Part shown: positions 41,404 to 49,991 of the stretch, piece by piece | Position numbering within the stretch: the stretch's first letter is position 1 | Layout of the letters: every line of letters begins with the position of its first letter | Origin: Candidatus Zixiibacteriota bacterium | GTDB taxonomy: Bacteria > Zixibacteria > MSB-5A5 > WJJR01 | Reading direction: 5' to 3' | DNA: 51,689 bases | Assembly (NCBI GenBank): GCA_036397555.1 | Contig: DASWIS010000021.1 | Location: 1 to 51,689 of the forward strand | Made by a program: the position numbers and the translations under genes | The notes under the pieces: model-generated | Seen by the model: the letters and a program-made list of their open reading frames with translations, nothing else | The model's database searches: none | Told to the model about the DNA's origin: nothing

Positions 41404-43130
41404 TGAGGCGGGCCACGCATCGCTTCGGAGTCGTAGCCGGAGGGATTGTGTCCGCCGGCATTCTCCTGGGCGGCTGCGCGTCGAGTCGGCCTTGGAGTCT
41501 GGAGCCGCCCCCTGCTGAGCAGAGTGAGATGCGGCCATTGCCGTCGGAGCCGTCGGAACGCGATCCGAGTCTCTATTGGGACGCGGTCAACCAAAGCTCG
41601 TTTTACCTGGTCGAAAACTCGCTGAACCTGGGCCGCCAGACCCGCAAACTCACCGGAAGTACGAAGGACGCGCACAATGCCGATGCGTGGGGCAATGTCC
41701 CCAACTCCGCCTGGTTTACCAATCGTCATGGCTCCAATCGCATGACACCCGATGAAATCCTGCGCGGCCCCAACACCATCGATGGTCCCGATACGACCCA
41801 CCCGTGGACGATCACCCGCGCCAAGACCGAAGGCGTAACCCCGGGGTTCTTCGCGCAGGACTCAAACGGCGTAACGTTCATCATCAAGTTCGACCCTGAT
41901 GGACATCCCGAACTGGCGACCGGGGCGGAAATGATCTCGACAAAGTTTTTCCATGCCTGCGGCTACAATGTCCCGGAGAATTACATTTCAGTTCTCGATC
42001 CGAACACGATACGCTTCAAAGAGGGTCTCGAGTATGCCGACCAAGGGGGCAATCGCAAGCCATTCACGCGCGATGTCTTAAACGAGGTTCTGCAGACAGT
42101 CGCCCGGCGCCCCGATGGCAAGGTGCGGGTCGTGGCCAGCCGGTTTCTGCCGGGAACACCGATTGGCCCATTCTCGTACAAAGGCACGCGCAAAGACGAC
42201 CCCAATGATTTCATCAATCATCAGCACCGGCGCGAATTGCGTGGTTTGAAGGTTTTGGCACAACTGGTCAACCACTACGACACCAAGGACCACAACACGC
42301 TGGATATCATCGCCGACGACGGCAACGGGCCGTACGTGCGTCACTACCTGATCGATTTCGGCTCGACGCTCGGCTCGGATGCGGACGAGCCCAAGCCGTC
42401 CTACAAGGGATACGCCTACACCCTCGACCTGGAGCAGGCGGTCGTCTCGCTCTTCACGCTTGGGCTGCGCCAGTGGTCTTGGGAGGAGGCATCATCGAAG
42501 GGGATGCCGCCGGCGGTAGGGTATTTCGAAAGCGAACGCTTCACCCCGCCGGGATGGAAGCCGCTGCACGCCAATCCCGCATTCGACAATGTCGACGACG
42601 AGGATGCCTATTGGGGCGCGCGCATCGTCGGTGCGTTTACCGAGGACGATCTGCGCGCCTGCGTTAAAGCGGCTGAGTACAGTGATCCGGCGGCGGAAGA
42701 GTATCTCGTGAAGACATTGATGGAGCGCCGCCGCAAGATTCTCGACTACTACTACGGCAATGTCAGTCCGCTCGATGCGTTTGCCATATCGCAAGAGGGT
42801 GGCGCGCTGGCTTTGTCGTTTGTCGATCGGTTCATCACCGACGGCCTGACGTCGGAGAACGCAGAATTCCGATACCGCGTCGGACACAAGGCCGGGTCGT
42901 GGGGATCGTACATATCGTTGTTGTCGGGTACATCGCTCACCCTCGACCAGAGCGCCGAACAGAAGATCGCCAATGCGCTGCAGTCCGCGCAGACACCAGA
43001 TGACCGCGTGTTCAACATTACGCTCCAAGCCCGTCATAACGGCCGTTGGCACAAGCCGGTTCGCGTCTACTTCTACTACGACGGGACGCCTGCGTCGGCA
43101 CGTCTTGTCGGCATCGACTGGGACGCATAG
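41403..43130 (+). CDS. Lipoprotein with atypical kinase-like catalytic motifs
   Basis: 575 residues from the ATG at 41403, overlapping the barrel gene's TGA. A lipoprotein signal ends in ILLGGC. The chain has elements of a protein-kinase-like (HipA, FAM20C or CotH type) fold in the right order: K162 in FIIKFDPDG (nucleotide lysine), an acidic helix TGAEMISTKFFHACGY, a catalytic-loop-like NHYDTKDHNTLDI with D293, D296 and N298, and LIDFGSTLGS with D318 of the DFG-like metal site. The asparagine-to-DFG distance of 20 residues fits that fold. The remainder (330-575) is helical, with a C-terminal beta part. The family was not recognised by name; kinase activity is inference. An extracytoplasmic kinase coupled to an outer-membrane barrel would be unusual. 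Confidence 0.6.
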   Translation: MRRATHRFGVVAGGIVSAGILLGGCASSRPWSLEPPPAEQSEMRPLPSEPSERDPSLYWDAVNQSSFYLVENSLNLGRQTRKLTGSTKDAHNADAWGNVPNSAWFTNRHGSNRMTPDEILRGPNTIDGPDTTHPWTITRAKTEGVTPGFFAQDSNGVTFIIKFDPDGHPELATGAEMISTKFFHACGYNVPENYISVLDPNTIRFKEGLEYADQGGNRKPFTRDVLNEVLQTVARRPDGKVRVVASRFLPGTPIGPFSYKGTRKDDPNDFINHQHRRELRGLKVLAQLVNHYDTKDHNTLDIIADDGNGPYVRHYLIDFGSTLGSDADEPKPSYKGYAYTLDLEQAVVSLFTLGLRQWSWEEASSKGMPPAVGYFESERFTPPGWKPLHANPAFDNVDDEDAYWGARIVGAFTEDDLRACVKAAEYSDPAAEEYLVKTLMERRRKILDYYYGNVSPLDAFAISQEGGALALSFVDRFITDGLTSENAEFRYRVGHKAGSWGSYISLLSGTSLTLDQSAEQKIANALQSAQTPDDRVFNITLQARHNGRWHKPVRVYFYYDGTPASARLVGIDWDA

Positions 43131-43160
43131 AGTAACGGCGCAGGAGCAAGTCCGCCGCGC

Positions 43161-43188
43161 TTGACATCCCTGTTTTTCACCCTACAAT
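43161..43188 (+). promoter_or_regulatory. Near-consensus sigma-70-type promoter of the DtxR operon
   Basis: TTGACA (43161-43166), a 16-base spacer and TACAAT (43183-43188). The start codon of the regulator lies 37 bases after the -10 box. The DtxR-type protein may repress this promoter itself; no clear palindrome was found. Confidence 0.75.
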
Positions 43189-43224
43189 GTGAGTTGGTGT
43201 CGTATCTTCGAATTGAGGTCTGCG

Positions 43225-43734
43225 ATGGACAAGCATCTGTCTCCCAACATGGAAATGTACTTAAAGACGATTCTCCGCCTGGGAGTGGATGGTGAGCCGG
43301 TCCGGGTCAAAGCGATTGCCGAATCGTTGCGTGTGACCATGCCGAGCGTCTCCGGTGCGTTGGGATCGCTGAAGTCCAAAGGGCTGGTCCTGCACGACAC
43401 CTATGGCGCTGTGCGGCTCTCGAGCAGGGGTTACCGTGCCGCGTCCGAGGTGAACCATCGATTTGAAGCGCTCAAGCGTTTTCTCCACGATGTCCTTGGA
43501 GTCGATGAAGAGACCGCCGCACGCGATGCCTGCGAGATTGAACACGTGGTCGGCAAGGAAACACTCACCCGGCTGGATTCGTTTTTGTCGTTCATGACGC
43601 GCTGCGGCAAGGATGTCCATTCTGTGATTTCTCATTTCCACGAGTACCTCTCGCTGCGGGACGCCGGCGATTTTTGCCACGAGTGCGAATTGGGCAAAAC
43701 ACCGCAGAGCGCCGACACAGACCGGGCGGTGTGA
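43225..43734 (+). CDS. DtxR/MntR-family metal-dependent transcriptional regulator
   Basis: 169 residues from the ATG at 43225 (TGAGG upstream; the frame opens at 43189 before it). The N-terminal winged helix reads NMEMYLKTILRL, VRVKAIAESLRVTMPSVSGAL, LKSKGLVLHDTYGAVRLSSRG, and the dimerisation and metal site is CEIEHVVGKETLTRLDSFLSF, where the Cys-Glu-x-Glu-His cluster supplies ligands in this family. There is no SH3-like third domain. The C-terminus has a further HECELGK cysteine. It would repress metal uptake or metalloenzyme genes when loaded with iron or manganese; the operon with aconitase fits iron control. Confidence 0.9.
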   Translation: MDKHLSPNMEMYLKTILRLGVDGEPVRVKAIAESLRVTMPSVSGALGSLKSKGLVLHDTYGAVRLSSRGYRAASEVNHRFEALKRFLHDVLGVDEETAARDACEIEHVVGKETLTRLDSFLSFMTRCGKDVHSVISHFHEYLSLRDAGDFCHECELGKTPQSADTDRAV

Positions 43735-43738
43735 GGCG

Positions 43739-44563
43739 ATGACGGTGGCAGCGGCCCCGGTGACGTCGACGGCCGCACGGCACGGTTATCCCGCGCGCAT
43801 CTGCTGTCTCACCGAAGAAACCACAGAGATTCTCTATTCCATCGGCGCGGGCGATCTGGTCGTCGGTGTCTCGGGATACACCGTGCGCCCCCCGGAGGCG
43901 CGCCGGAAACCGAAGGTTTCGGCTTTCACCTCGGCGCGCATCGACAGGATTCTCGCGATACGGCCCGATGTCGTATTCGCATTCAGCGACTTGCAGGCCG
44001 ATATCACCCGTGAGCTGATCCGGCAGGGGTTGTCGGTCTTTACCTTCAACCAGCGGTCCATCTCAGAAATCCTCAGTACGATTCGCGTCGTCGGGTCGAT
44101 CGTCGGCTATCATGGCGCGGCCGATGCCCTCGCGGCGCGTCTGGCCGGACGGGTCGATCAGGCGCGCGAGCGGGCATTACGATTGCCGCGACATCCAAGA
44201 GTCTATTTCGAGGAATGGGATGATCCGATGATCTCGGGCATCCGCTGGGTTGCCGAGCTGGTCGAAACCGCCGGGGGAGAGGACATCTTCCCGGAGCTGA
44301 AATCGGAGCCGATCGCCTCCGGACGGATCGTTTCGCCTGATGAGATAGTCCGCCGCAATCCCGAAGTCATCATCGGATCGTGGTGCGGCCGGAAGTTCCG
44401 CCCCGAAACAGTTGCGGCGCGTCCCGGATTCAACCGCGTCGCCGCCGTCCAGAACGGCTGTCTTTGTGAGGTCAAAAGCACGATAATCCTGCAGCCGGGC
44501 CCGGCGGCATTGACCGACGGGCTGGAGGCATTGGAACGAATCATTACAGCAGCGTGCCATTGA
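43739..44563 (+). CDS. BtuF-like (cobalamin/metallophore) binding protein without signal peptide
   Basis: 274 residues with the type III periplasmic-binding-protein plan: ARICCLTEETTEILYSIGAGDLVVGVS, PKVSAFTSARIDRILAIRPD, LSVFTFNQRSISEILSTIRVVG, a linking helix and WCGRKFRPETVAARPGFNRVAAV. This fits the BtuF/FecB (COG0614) family of vitamin B12 or siderophore binders. However no signal peptide or lipobox is present at the only available start region, and no ABC permease or ATPase lies near, so it may work in the cytoplasm. The gene is four bases after the metal regulator and 26 before aconitase. Confidence 0.82.
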   Translation: MTVAAAPVTSTAARHGYPARICCLTEETTEILYSIGAGDLVVGVSGYTVRPPEARRKPKVSAFTSARIDRILAIRPDVVFAFSDLQADITRELIRQGLSVFTFNQRSISEILSTIRVVGSIVGYHGAADALAARLAGRVDQARERALRLPRHPRVYFEEWDDPMISGIRWVAELVETAGGEDIFPELKSEPIASGRIVSPDEIVRRNPEVIIGSWCGRKFRPETVAARPGFNRVAAVQNGCLCEVKSTIILQPGPAALTDGLEALERIITAACH

Positions 44564-44589
44564 TCGATCAGTGATTGAAGGACGAGCAG

Positions 44590-46551
44590 ATGGGACAAAC
44601 AGTCGCGCACAAGCTGATCCGTTCGCACCTGATCGCAGGCGAGATGACGGTCGGCAGCGAGATCGGCATCCGAATCGACCAGACGCTGACACAGGATGCC
44701 ACCGGCACATTGGTCATGCTCGAATTGGAAGCGATGGGGCTGGAGCGCGCCCAGACCGAGCTGTCGTGCCAGTATGTCGATCACAACCTGATTCAGGAAG
44801 ACCACAAGAACGCCGACGATCACTTGTTTCTGCGCAGTGCGTGCCAACGGTTCGGTTTGTGGTACAGCCGCGCGGGCAATGGTGTCAGCCACCCGGTGCA
44901 TCAGGACCGTTTCGGCAAACCCGGACGCACTATGCTCGGCTCCGACAGCCACACCTGTTCGGCGGGGGCGATCGGCATGCTGGCGATCGGGGCCGGCGGT
45001 CTCGAAGTCGCCATGGCAATTGCGGGCGAGCCGTTTCACTTCCCGATGCCGAAGATCTGGGGCGTCAAGCTCATCGGGCGGCTGCCTGACTGGGTCAGCG
45101 CCAAGGATGTCATACTCGAATTGTTGCGACGGCACGATGTCAAAGGCGGTGTCGGACGCATCATCGAATACTGCGGACCCGGATTGTCGGAATTGACGGT
45201 GATGGATCGCCATGTGATCTGCAACATGGGCGCCGAGCTCGGCGCGACGACCAGCGTGTTCCCGGCGGACAACGAAGTCCGCCGCTATCTCACACAGCAG
45301 GGACGGCCCGAAGATTTTACCGAACTGCGGGCCGAATCCGATGCGCGCTATGACATCGACGAAGAGATCGACCTCTCAAAGTTGGAGCCGTTGATCGCGA
45401 TGCCGTCGAGTCCGGGGAATGTCAAACCGGTGCGCGAAGTCGCCGGTGAGGAGATTTATCAGGCGTATGTCGGCTCGTCAGCGAATCCGGGATACCGTGA
45501 TATCGCAATCGTGGCGGAGATGGTCAAAGACCAACCACTGCCGACCCATGTCTCGCTGGACATCAATCCCGCTTCGCGGCAAATCCTCGAAAACCTCATT
45601 CGCGATGGGCACATCGGCACGTTGATCCGCTCCGGGGCGCGTTTACATCAGGCCGGGTGCAACGGCTGCATCGGAATGGGTCAGGCCCCGGCGACGCACA
45701 AGATCAGTCTGCGGACCGTCCCGCGTAATTTTCCCGGACGCTCCGGGACCATCGAAGACAGGGTGTGCCTGGTCAGCCCGGAGACAGCGGCCGCCTCCGC
45801 CCTGAAAGGCGTGATCACCGATCCGCGCACGCTCGGAATGTCCTATCCGCATGTGACGGAGCCGGCAGACATGATCATCAACACCGCGATGTTGCAGCCG
45901 CCGCTGCCATTAGAAGCGGCGCGACAGGTCGCACTCGAGAAGGGACCGAACATAGCCTCACTGCCGGAACTGGATCCGATCCCCGACTCGCTGACGCTCC
46001 CGGTCATTCTGAAAATGGGAGACAAGATCTCCACTGACGATATCCTGCCGGCGGGCGCGCGCGTGTTGCCGTTTCGCAGCAATATCCCGAAGATCGCCGA
46101 ATTCTGCTTCGACATCATCGATCCGACCTACCACGACCGCGCCATGGCGGTCAGAGACCATGGCGGGCACTGCGTGGTCGGCGGCGCGACGTATGGCCAG
46201 GGTTCCAGCCGCGAGCATGCGGCGCTGGCGCCGCGTTACCTCGGATTGCGCGCGGTGATCGTGAAGGACTTCGCGCGCATACACTGGCAGAATCTCGTCA
46301 ACTTCGGTGTATTGCCGCTGACCTTTGCCGATTCGAACGATTACGCCCGTGTCCACCAAGGCGACGTGCTGCGGTTCGACGACATCCATGCCGCGATCCG
46401 TGGCGGCCCCGGTGTGCGCGCTACCTTGGTCGGAAGCGGCACCGTATTCGCGCTGAAGCATTCCCTTTCATCCCGGCAAGTCGACATCCTGTTAGCGGGC
46501 GGCCTGATCAACCACATGCGCCGAAAGCTGACCGGTGCTGCGGCGGGATGA
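44590..46551 (+). CDS. Aconitate hydratase
   Basis: 653 residues from the ATG at 44590 (GAAGGACGAG upstream; an in-frame TTG at 44575 is the outer limit). The aconitase fold is complete: YVDHNLIQEDHKNADDH, LGSDSHTCSAGAIGMLAIG, AGCNGCIGMG with C357 and C360, the SLPELDP linker and the swivelling domain with STDDILPAG and GGATYGQGSSREHAAL. The third cluster ligand is expected in a GSCTN motif; here the segment reads YVGSSANPGYRD, with S297 in place of the cysteine. The protein is of the short type similar to 3-isopropylmalate dehydratase large plus small subunit. It interconverts citrate and isocitrate. Location behind a DtxR-type gene suggests iron-responsive expression. Confidence 0.9.
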   Translation: MGQTVAHKLIRSHLIAGEMTVGSEIGIRIDQTLTQDATGTLVMLELEAMGLERAQTELSCQYVDHNLIQEDHKNADDHLFLRSACQRFGLWYSRAGNGVSHPVHQDRFGKPGRTMLGSDSHTCSAGAIGMLAIGAGGLEVAMAIAGEPFHFPMPKIWGVKLIGRLPDWVSAKDVILELLRRHDVKGGVGRIIEYCGPGLSELTVMDRHVICNMGAELGATTSVFPADNEVRRYLTQQGRPEDFTELRAESDARYDIDEEIDLSKLEPLIAMPSSPGNVKPVREVAGEEIYQAYVGSSANPGYRDIAIVAEMVKDQPLPTHVSLDINPASRQILENLIRDGHIGTLIRSGARLHQAGCNGCIGMGQAPATHKISLRTVPRNFPGRSGTIEDRVCLVSPETAAASALKGVITDPRTLGMSYPHVTEPADMIINTAMLQPPLPLEAARQVALEKGPNIASLPELDPIPDSLTLPVILKMGDKISTDDILPAGARVLPFRSNIPKIAEFCFDIIDPTYHDRAMAVRDHGGHCVVGGATYGQGSSREHAALAPRYLGLRAVIVKDFARIHWQNLVNFGVLPLTFADSNDYARVHQGDVLRFDDIHAAIRGGPGVRATLVGSGTVFALKHSLSSRQVDILLAGGLINHMRRKLTGAAAG

Positions 46552-47075
46552 TGGACGGTTCGGACATTGAATCAAACCTGCCGCCACGCTACACGACTCG
46601 ACTTTTTCCCGCATACCGTTTTGTTCCGGGGCAGAAACCGCACCCGCGACGCGATCCTGCCGGGCATTCCTACGGTCTACCCGAGCCCCAGCCCGATTGG
46701 GCGACGCTGGCACCGGAAAAATGGCGCGATTGCGAGTTGTATCTCTACGGAATCGACCTGTACAACCACGGTTATTGGTGGGAATGTCACGAGGAACTGG
46801 AGGCGATCTGGCATCGTGTCCAGTCAAACCATGTGCAGTCGGAGTTTCTCAAGGGGATCATCCAAATCGCCGCGGCCAATCTCAGACGATTCATGAATTC
46901 GCAGGTCCAGAGTGAGACGCCGGGTGCATCATTAGCTACGAAGGCGCTGGAGCATCTGGAGATCGTGCCGGCGACGTATATGGGGGTCGACGTGGATCAG
47001 TTTCGCGATGATGTGCTCTGGTACTTCGGCGGAAAGTCCGACACACCCGCGATTATCAGACTGCAATTCGATTAG
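46548..47075 (+). CDS. DUF309-domain protein
   Basis: 175 residues. The ATG at 46548 overlaps the aconitase stop (ATGA). The hallmark of DUF309 is plain: YNHGYWWECHEELEAIWHR (near residues 71-89), followed by EFLKGIIQIAAANLRRFM and the helical ending. The family is a small metal-like helical bundle of unknown function. The N-terminal 60 residues are proline-rich and unlike the family core. It ends the DtxR operon and overlaps the convergent TonB receptor gene's stop by three bases. Confidence 0.85.
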   Translation: MMDGSDIESNLPPRYTTRLFPAYRFVPGQKPHPRRDPAGHSYGLPEPQPDWATLAPEKWRDCELYLYGIDLYNHGYWWECHEELEAIWHRVQSNHVQSEFLKGIIQIAAANLRRFMNSQVQSETPGASLATKALEHLEIVPATYMGVDVDQFRDDVLWYFGGKSDTPAIIRLQFD

Positions 47076-49816
47076 AAGAGAATTCGGGCACCGAAGCGAA
47101 TCTCGCGACCGATGTCGTAGTTGGGTTCCAGACCCTCACGCAGCCGGTACTTTTGCTCACCGTTGAGCAACGACGCATCGTCGATGGGTGAGTGTGCGTC
47201 TGAGAACTCCTGCCCCGATGGCGTGTCAAGCCAGCCGGTCTCATCAGCGCTGCCTGAGCCCTCAAAAACATAGAGTGCATTGTCGCGGTCGAGCAGATTG
47301 AGAACCCAGAGATAAATCTCCAGGCCGACATTGTCCATGCGAATCTCTTTGTACGCTTTCAGGTCGACGCGGTAGTAGGCAGGCGTGCGCTCGGTGTTGA
47401 TATCGCCCGTCGCATTCGGGGACAGGGCTCCGAGAGAGATCGCATTGTAAACTGTGACCGGCGTATACGGGAATCCGCTCCCCGCTGTAACGAGCGCGCT
47501 GATACCCGAGTGCGCGAAGGGATGCCAATCGCCCACGGCGGGACCATCCTCAATCGAACGAAGGTCAGCGATGGCGACCAGACGGTGTGTCTGATCGTGA
47601 GCAATGGGCGCATCAGACGAAGTCGGCGGCTGATAGGCCGTCCAGGCAATGTTTCGACGGATTGGCAGCGGCGATGCGGTTCCGGTCGCTTCCTGAACCG
47701 TGTAGTTGAGTATCGCTGCAAATGACGATGTCGGCTGCCATCGGACTTGGGTCTCAAGCCCGTGAGCGATTGCTTCACCGTAGATTTGGTATTGCGCAAA
47801 TGTGTTTGGTTCAACCGGCTGAGCGTCCAGCATGGGTATGTTGCTGATGTCCTTCGAGAATGCCGTCACGCTGGCTGTGGCGTTGCCCGTGAGACGCTGG
47901 CGAATTCCGGCCTCGAGCGACCACGTCTCCTGCGGCTCTGACGCGGGATTGCCGAACGCGACCGAGTACCCTCCGGTGCGGATCTTGTACTCAAGAAACT
48001 CGTAATCCACGAGCAGGTTTTCGAAGGCGGGACGCTGGACGTACCGCCCAAACGAAGAGTGAAGGTATGTGTTCTCACCCGCCGCGAGCCCAGCGCTCAC
48101 GCGCGGGGAGAGCCTTGTGTGCGGTTCCGCCTCATTCAAATCCGATTCAGTGAGTGTCTGTCCGTCAATCAATTCGTCCATTGTCGGTTCAGGAGTAATC
48201 TCGGGATCAAGGTAGCCGTTCGGATCGAATGGATGGTCGGGGTCGCGGAAAACGTAGGAGTCATAGTCGAAGCGATCGAGTCGAACACCACCGCGGATCG
48301 TCAAATCATCCCATCGGAATTCATCTTGCAGGTACAGCGCCAGATCGACCGGGTGCTTCAGTCCGTTCAAGACGTTTTCGTCGTCAATGGGATTGCCAAG
48401 AAGGTCGTAACCATACCGGTTGGCGTCGTCGAATCCGCCATTTGTACCGAGATAGATTTGCGTCGGGAAGTAGTGCTGGTACATACGGACCGTGTGCCGC
48501 TTAAGTTCCGCCCCTGCCAGGACTTCATTGCCACGCATGGGGTGAATCGACAAATCGAACCGTCCACCGATGTATGAATTCTCACGTGTAAAGTAATCAT
48601 CGTGTACGTGCGATTCATCGCCGGAGGCGACAAAGTCGCGCTCAATTGTCGTTCCGTCCGGCAATTCGACTTGCCGGCTCTCGAACATCGTTTCGGTGTG
48701 CAATGGGATCAGCACGCCAACTGCCTGGCTATCGGCATCGAGATTCAGATCGTCCCAACTTCGGAACAAATCTTCTTCATCGTTGCGCGGGTTCCCATTT
48801 GGCCGGCCGTAGGCGAGGAGATCATCGAAGTAGACGCCGTCGCCGGATTCCGATTCAGCCGAAAACCACCGTAATTCAGTCTGGGTCCAGACGCGCTCAT
48901 GTGGCTTGAATTGCACCCGCCCCCAGACCGAATGGTGTTTGTCGATCGAACGCGGCGCGTGGGTCGCGTCGTAGTAGTACGCCGGCGGTATCCAGTGCCG
49001 ATCCCGTTCATTGCCGATGGTGCCGGCCGCCAGCGCGAATCGGGAATCAGGCGTCCAGCGAAGATTGGCCCGCCAGTTCCAGCGCCAATTCCACGGATTA
49101 GGACCTCCGGGATTGCGCTCGCCCGACGTGTTTCGCTCGAAATCTCCGGAATACGTTAGTCTGCTTCCCGGGTCGATTGAACCGTGCGCGGCCATGCTGA
49201 AAAGATGAAAACCGAGATCGCCGCCGTCGAGATTGTCGGTCAGTGTCTCGATCGCGCCATTGAGGTATCCGCCGCCGCTTCGCATGTCTGTAAGGGTGAG
49301 CCCCGACATCACACTGCCGCGGTCGACTTCAAAGGAGCCGGAACGCAGTGTCGCCGACTGAAGTGAGTTGTTGTTCGCAAACGCGATCGATCGGTTCGTA
49401 AACGGATCTTGAAGCGATACCCCGTCGACAAAGTATTCCAATTGATCTTCGGTACTGCCGCGGAGACATATGGGATTGCTGTAGCCGCGCTGCGCGACGC
49501 CGGGCTGGAGAGCAGTCAGATCGACCGTGCCTCGAGTCGGAAGCTCGACGATGGACGGAAGCCCAAAGCCGAGCTGTCCATTCTGTCCGACAGAGTACTG
49601 AGTACCGACGGTGGCGCTGGCGTAGTCACTACCAATTCCAAGTAGTTGCATCGTCAGGACGGATAGCGAATCAGGCAGGGTCTTGGTATTGTGATCACTC
49701 GCGAGCCGTGTCCAATCTTGATCGTCGCCGTGGCTTAAATTCACAGATAATGGATTCAGTAGTACCGTCATCACAATCGTGACACCGATAGGCGATCGCT
49801 TCGCAGGACGGATCAT
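47072..49816 (-). CDS. TonB-dependent outer-membrane receptor
   Basis: 914 residues from the ATG at 49816, fixed by GGAGGG four bases upstream; the frame runs open to 50023 but would cross the promoter. A signal-like segment (VTIVMTVLLNPLSVNLSHG) is followed by a plug domain (PSIVELPTRGTVDLTALQPG, ICLRGSTEDQLEYFVDGVSL) and a 22-strand-type barrel that ends in a terminal phenylalanine (FGARILF). No carboxypeptidase-regulatory N-terminal domain was seen, unlike SusC proteins. Substrate could be a metallophore, cobalamin or oligosaccharide; the BtuF-like gene 2.5 kb away is a weak hint. The stop overlaps the DUF309 stop on the other strand. Confidence 0.9.
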   Translation of the reverse strand: MIRPAKRSPIGVTIVMTVLLNPLSVNLSHGDDQDWTRLASDHNTKTLPDSLSVLTMQLLGIGSDYASATVGTQYSVGQNGQLGFGLPSIVELPTRGTVDLTALQPGVAQRGYSNPICLRGSTEDQLEYFVDGVSLQDPFTNRSIAFANNNSLQSATLRSGSFEVDRGSVMSGLTLTDMRSGGGYLNGAIETLTDNLDGGDLGFHLFSMAAHGSIDPGSRLTYSGDFERNTSGERNPGGPNPWNWRWNWRANLRWTPDSRFALAAGTIGNERDRHWIPPAYYYDATHAPRSIDKHHSVWGRVQFKPHERVWTQTELRWFSAESESGDGVYFDDLLAYGRPNGNPRNDEEDLFRSWDDLNLDADSQAVGVLIPLHTETMFESRQVELPDGTTIERDFVASGDESHVHDDYFTRENSYIGGRFDLSIHPMRGNEVLAGAELKRHTVRMYQHYFPTQIYLGTNGGFDDANRYGYDLLGNPIDDENVLNGLKHPVDLALYLQDEFRWDDLTIRGGVRLDRFDYDSYVFRDPDHPFDPNGYLDPEITPEPTMDELIDGQTLTESDLNEAEPHTRLSPRVSAGLAAGENTYLHSSFGRYVQRPAFENLLVDYEFLEYKIRTGGYSVAFGNPASEPQETWSLEAGIRQRLTGNATASVTAFSKDISNIPMLDAQPVEPNTFAQYQIYGEAIAHGLETQVRWQPTSSFAAILNYTVQEATGTASPLPIRRNIAWTAYQPPTSSDAPIAHDQTHRLVAIADLRSIEDGPAVGDWHPFAHSGISALVTAGSGFPYTPVTVYNAISLGALSPNATGDINTERTPAYYRVDLKAYKEIRMDNVGLEIYLWVLNLLDRDNALYVFEGSGSADETGWLDTPSGQEFSDAHSPIDDASLLNGEQKYRLREGLEPNYDIGREIRFGARILF

Positions 49817-49849
49817 TGAGCCCTCCGCTATGTCGAATCTGACAATGGC

Positions 49850-49878
49850 AGTATAGAGGCGGCCACGCGCGATCTCAA
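49850..49878 (-). promoter_or_regulatory. Promoter of the TonB-dependent receptor gene
   Basis: On the minus strand TTGAGA (49878-49873) and TATACT (49855-49850) are separated by 17 bases, each matching five of six consensus bases, and lie 34 bases before the start codon. Confidence 0.7.
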
Positions 49879-49991
49879 TAACAATACCATCATGACATGG
49901 GGAAGGTGACACATCCCCGAAGGGCGGGGGGTGGCTATTTGGCCTTGCACAAGACTCCTCGCCGCCGCTTAACTTGTCCCGGAGTTGCCGT

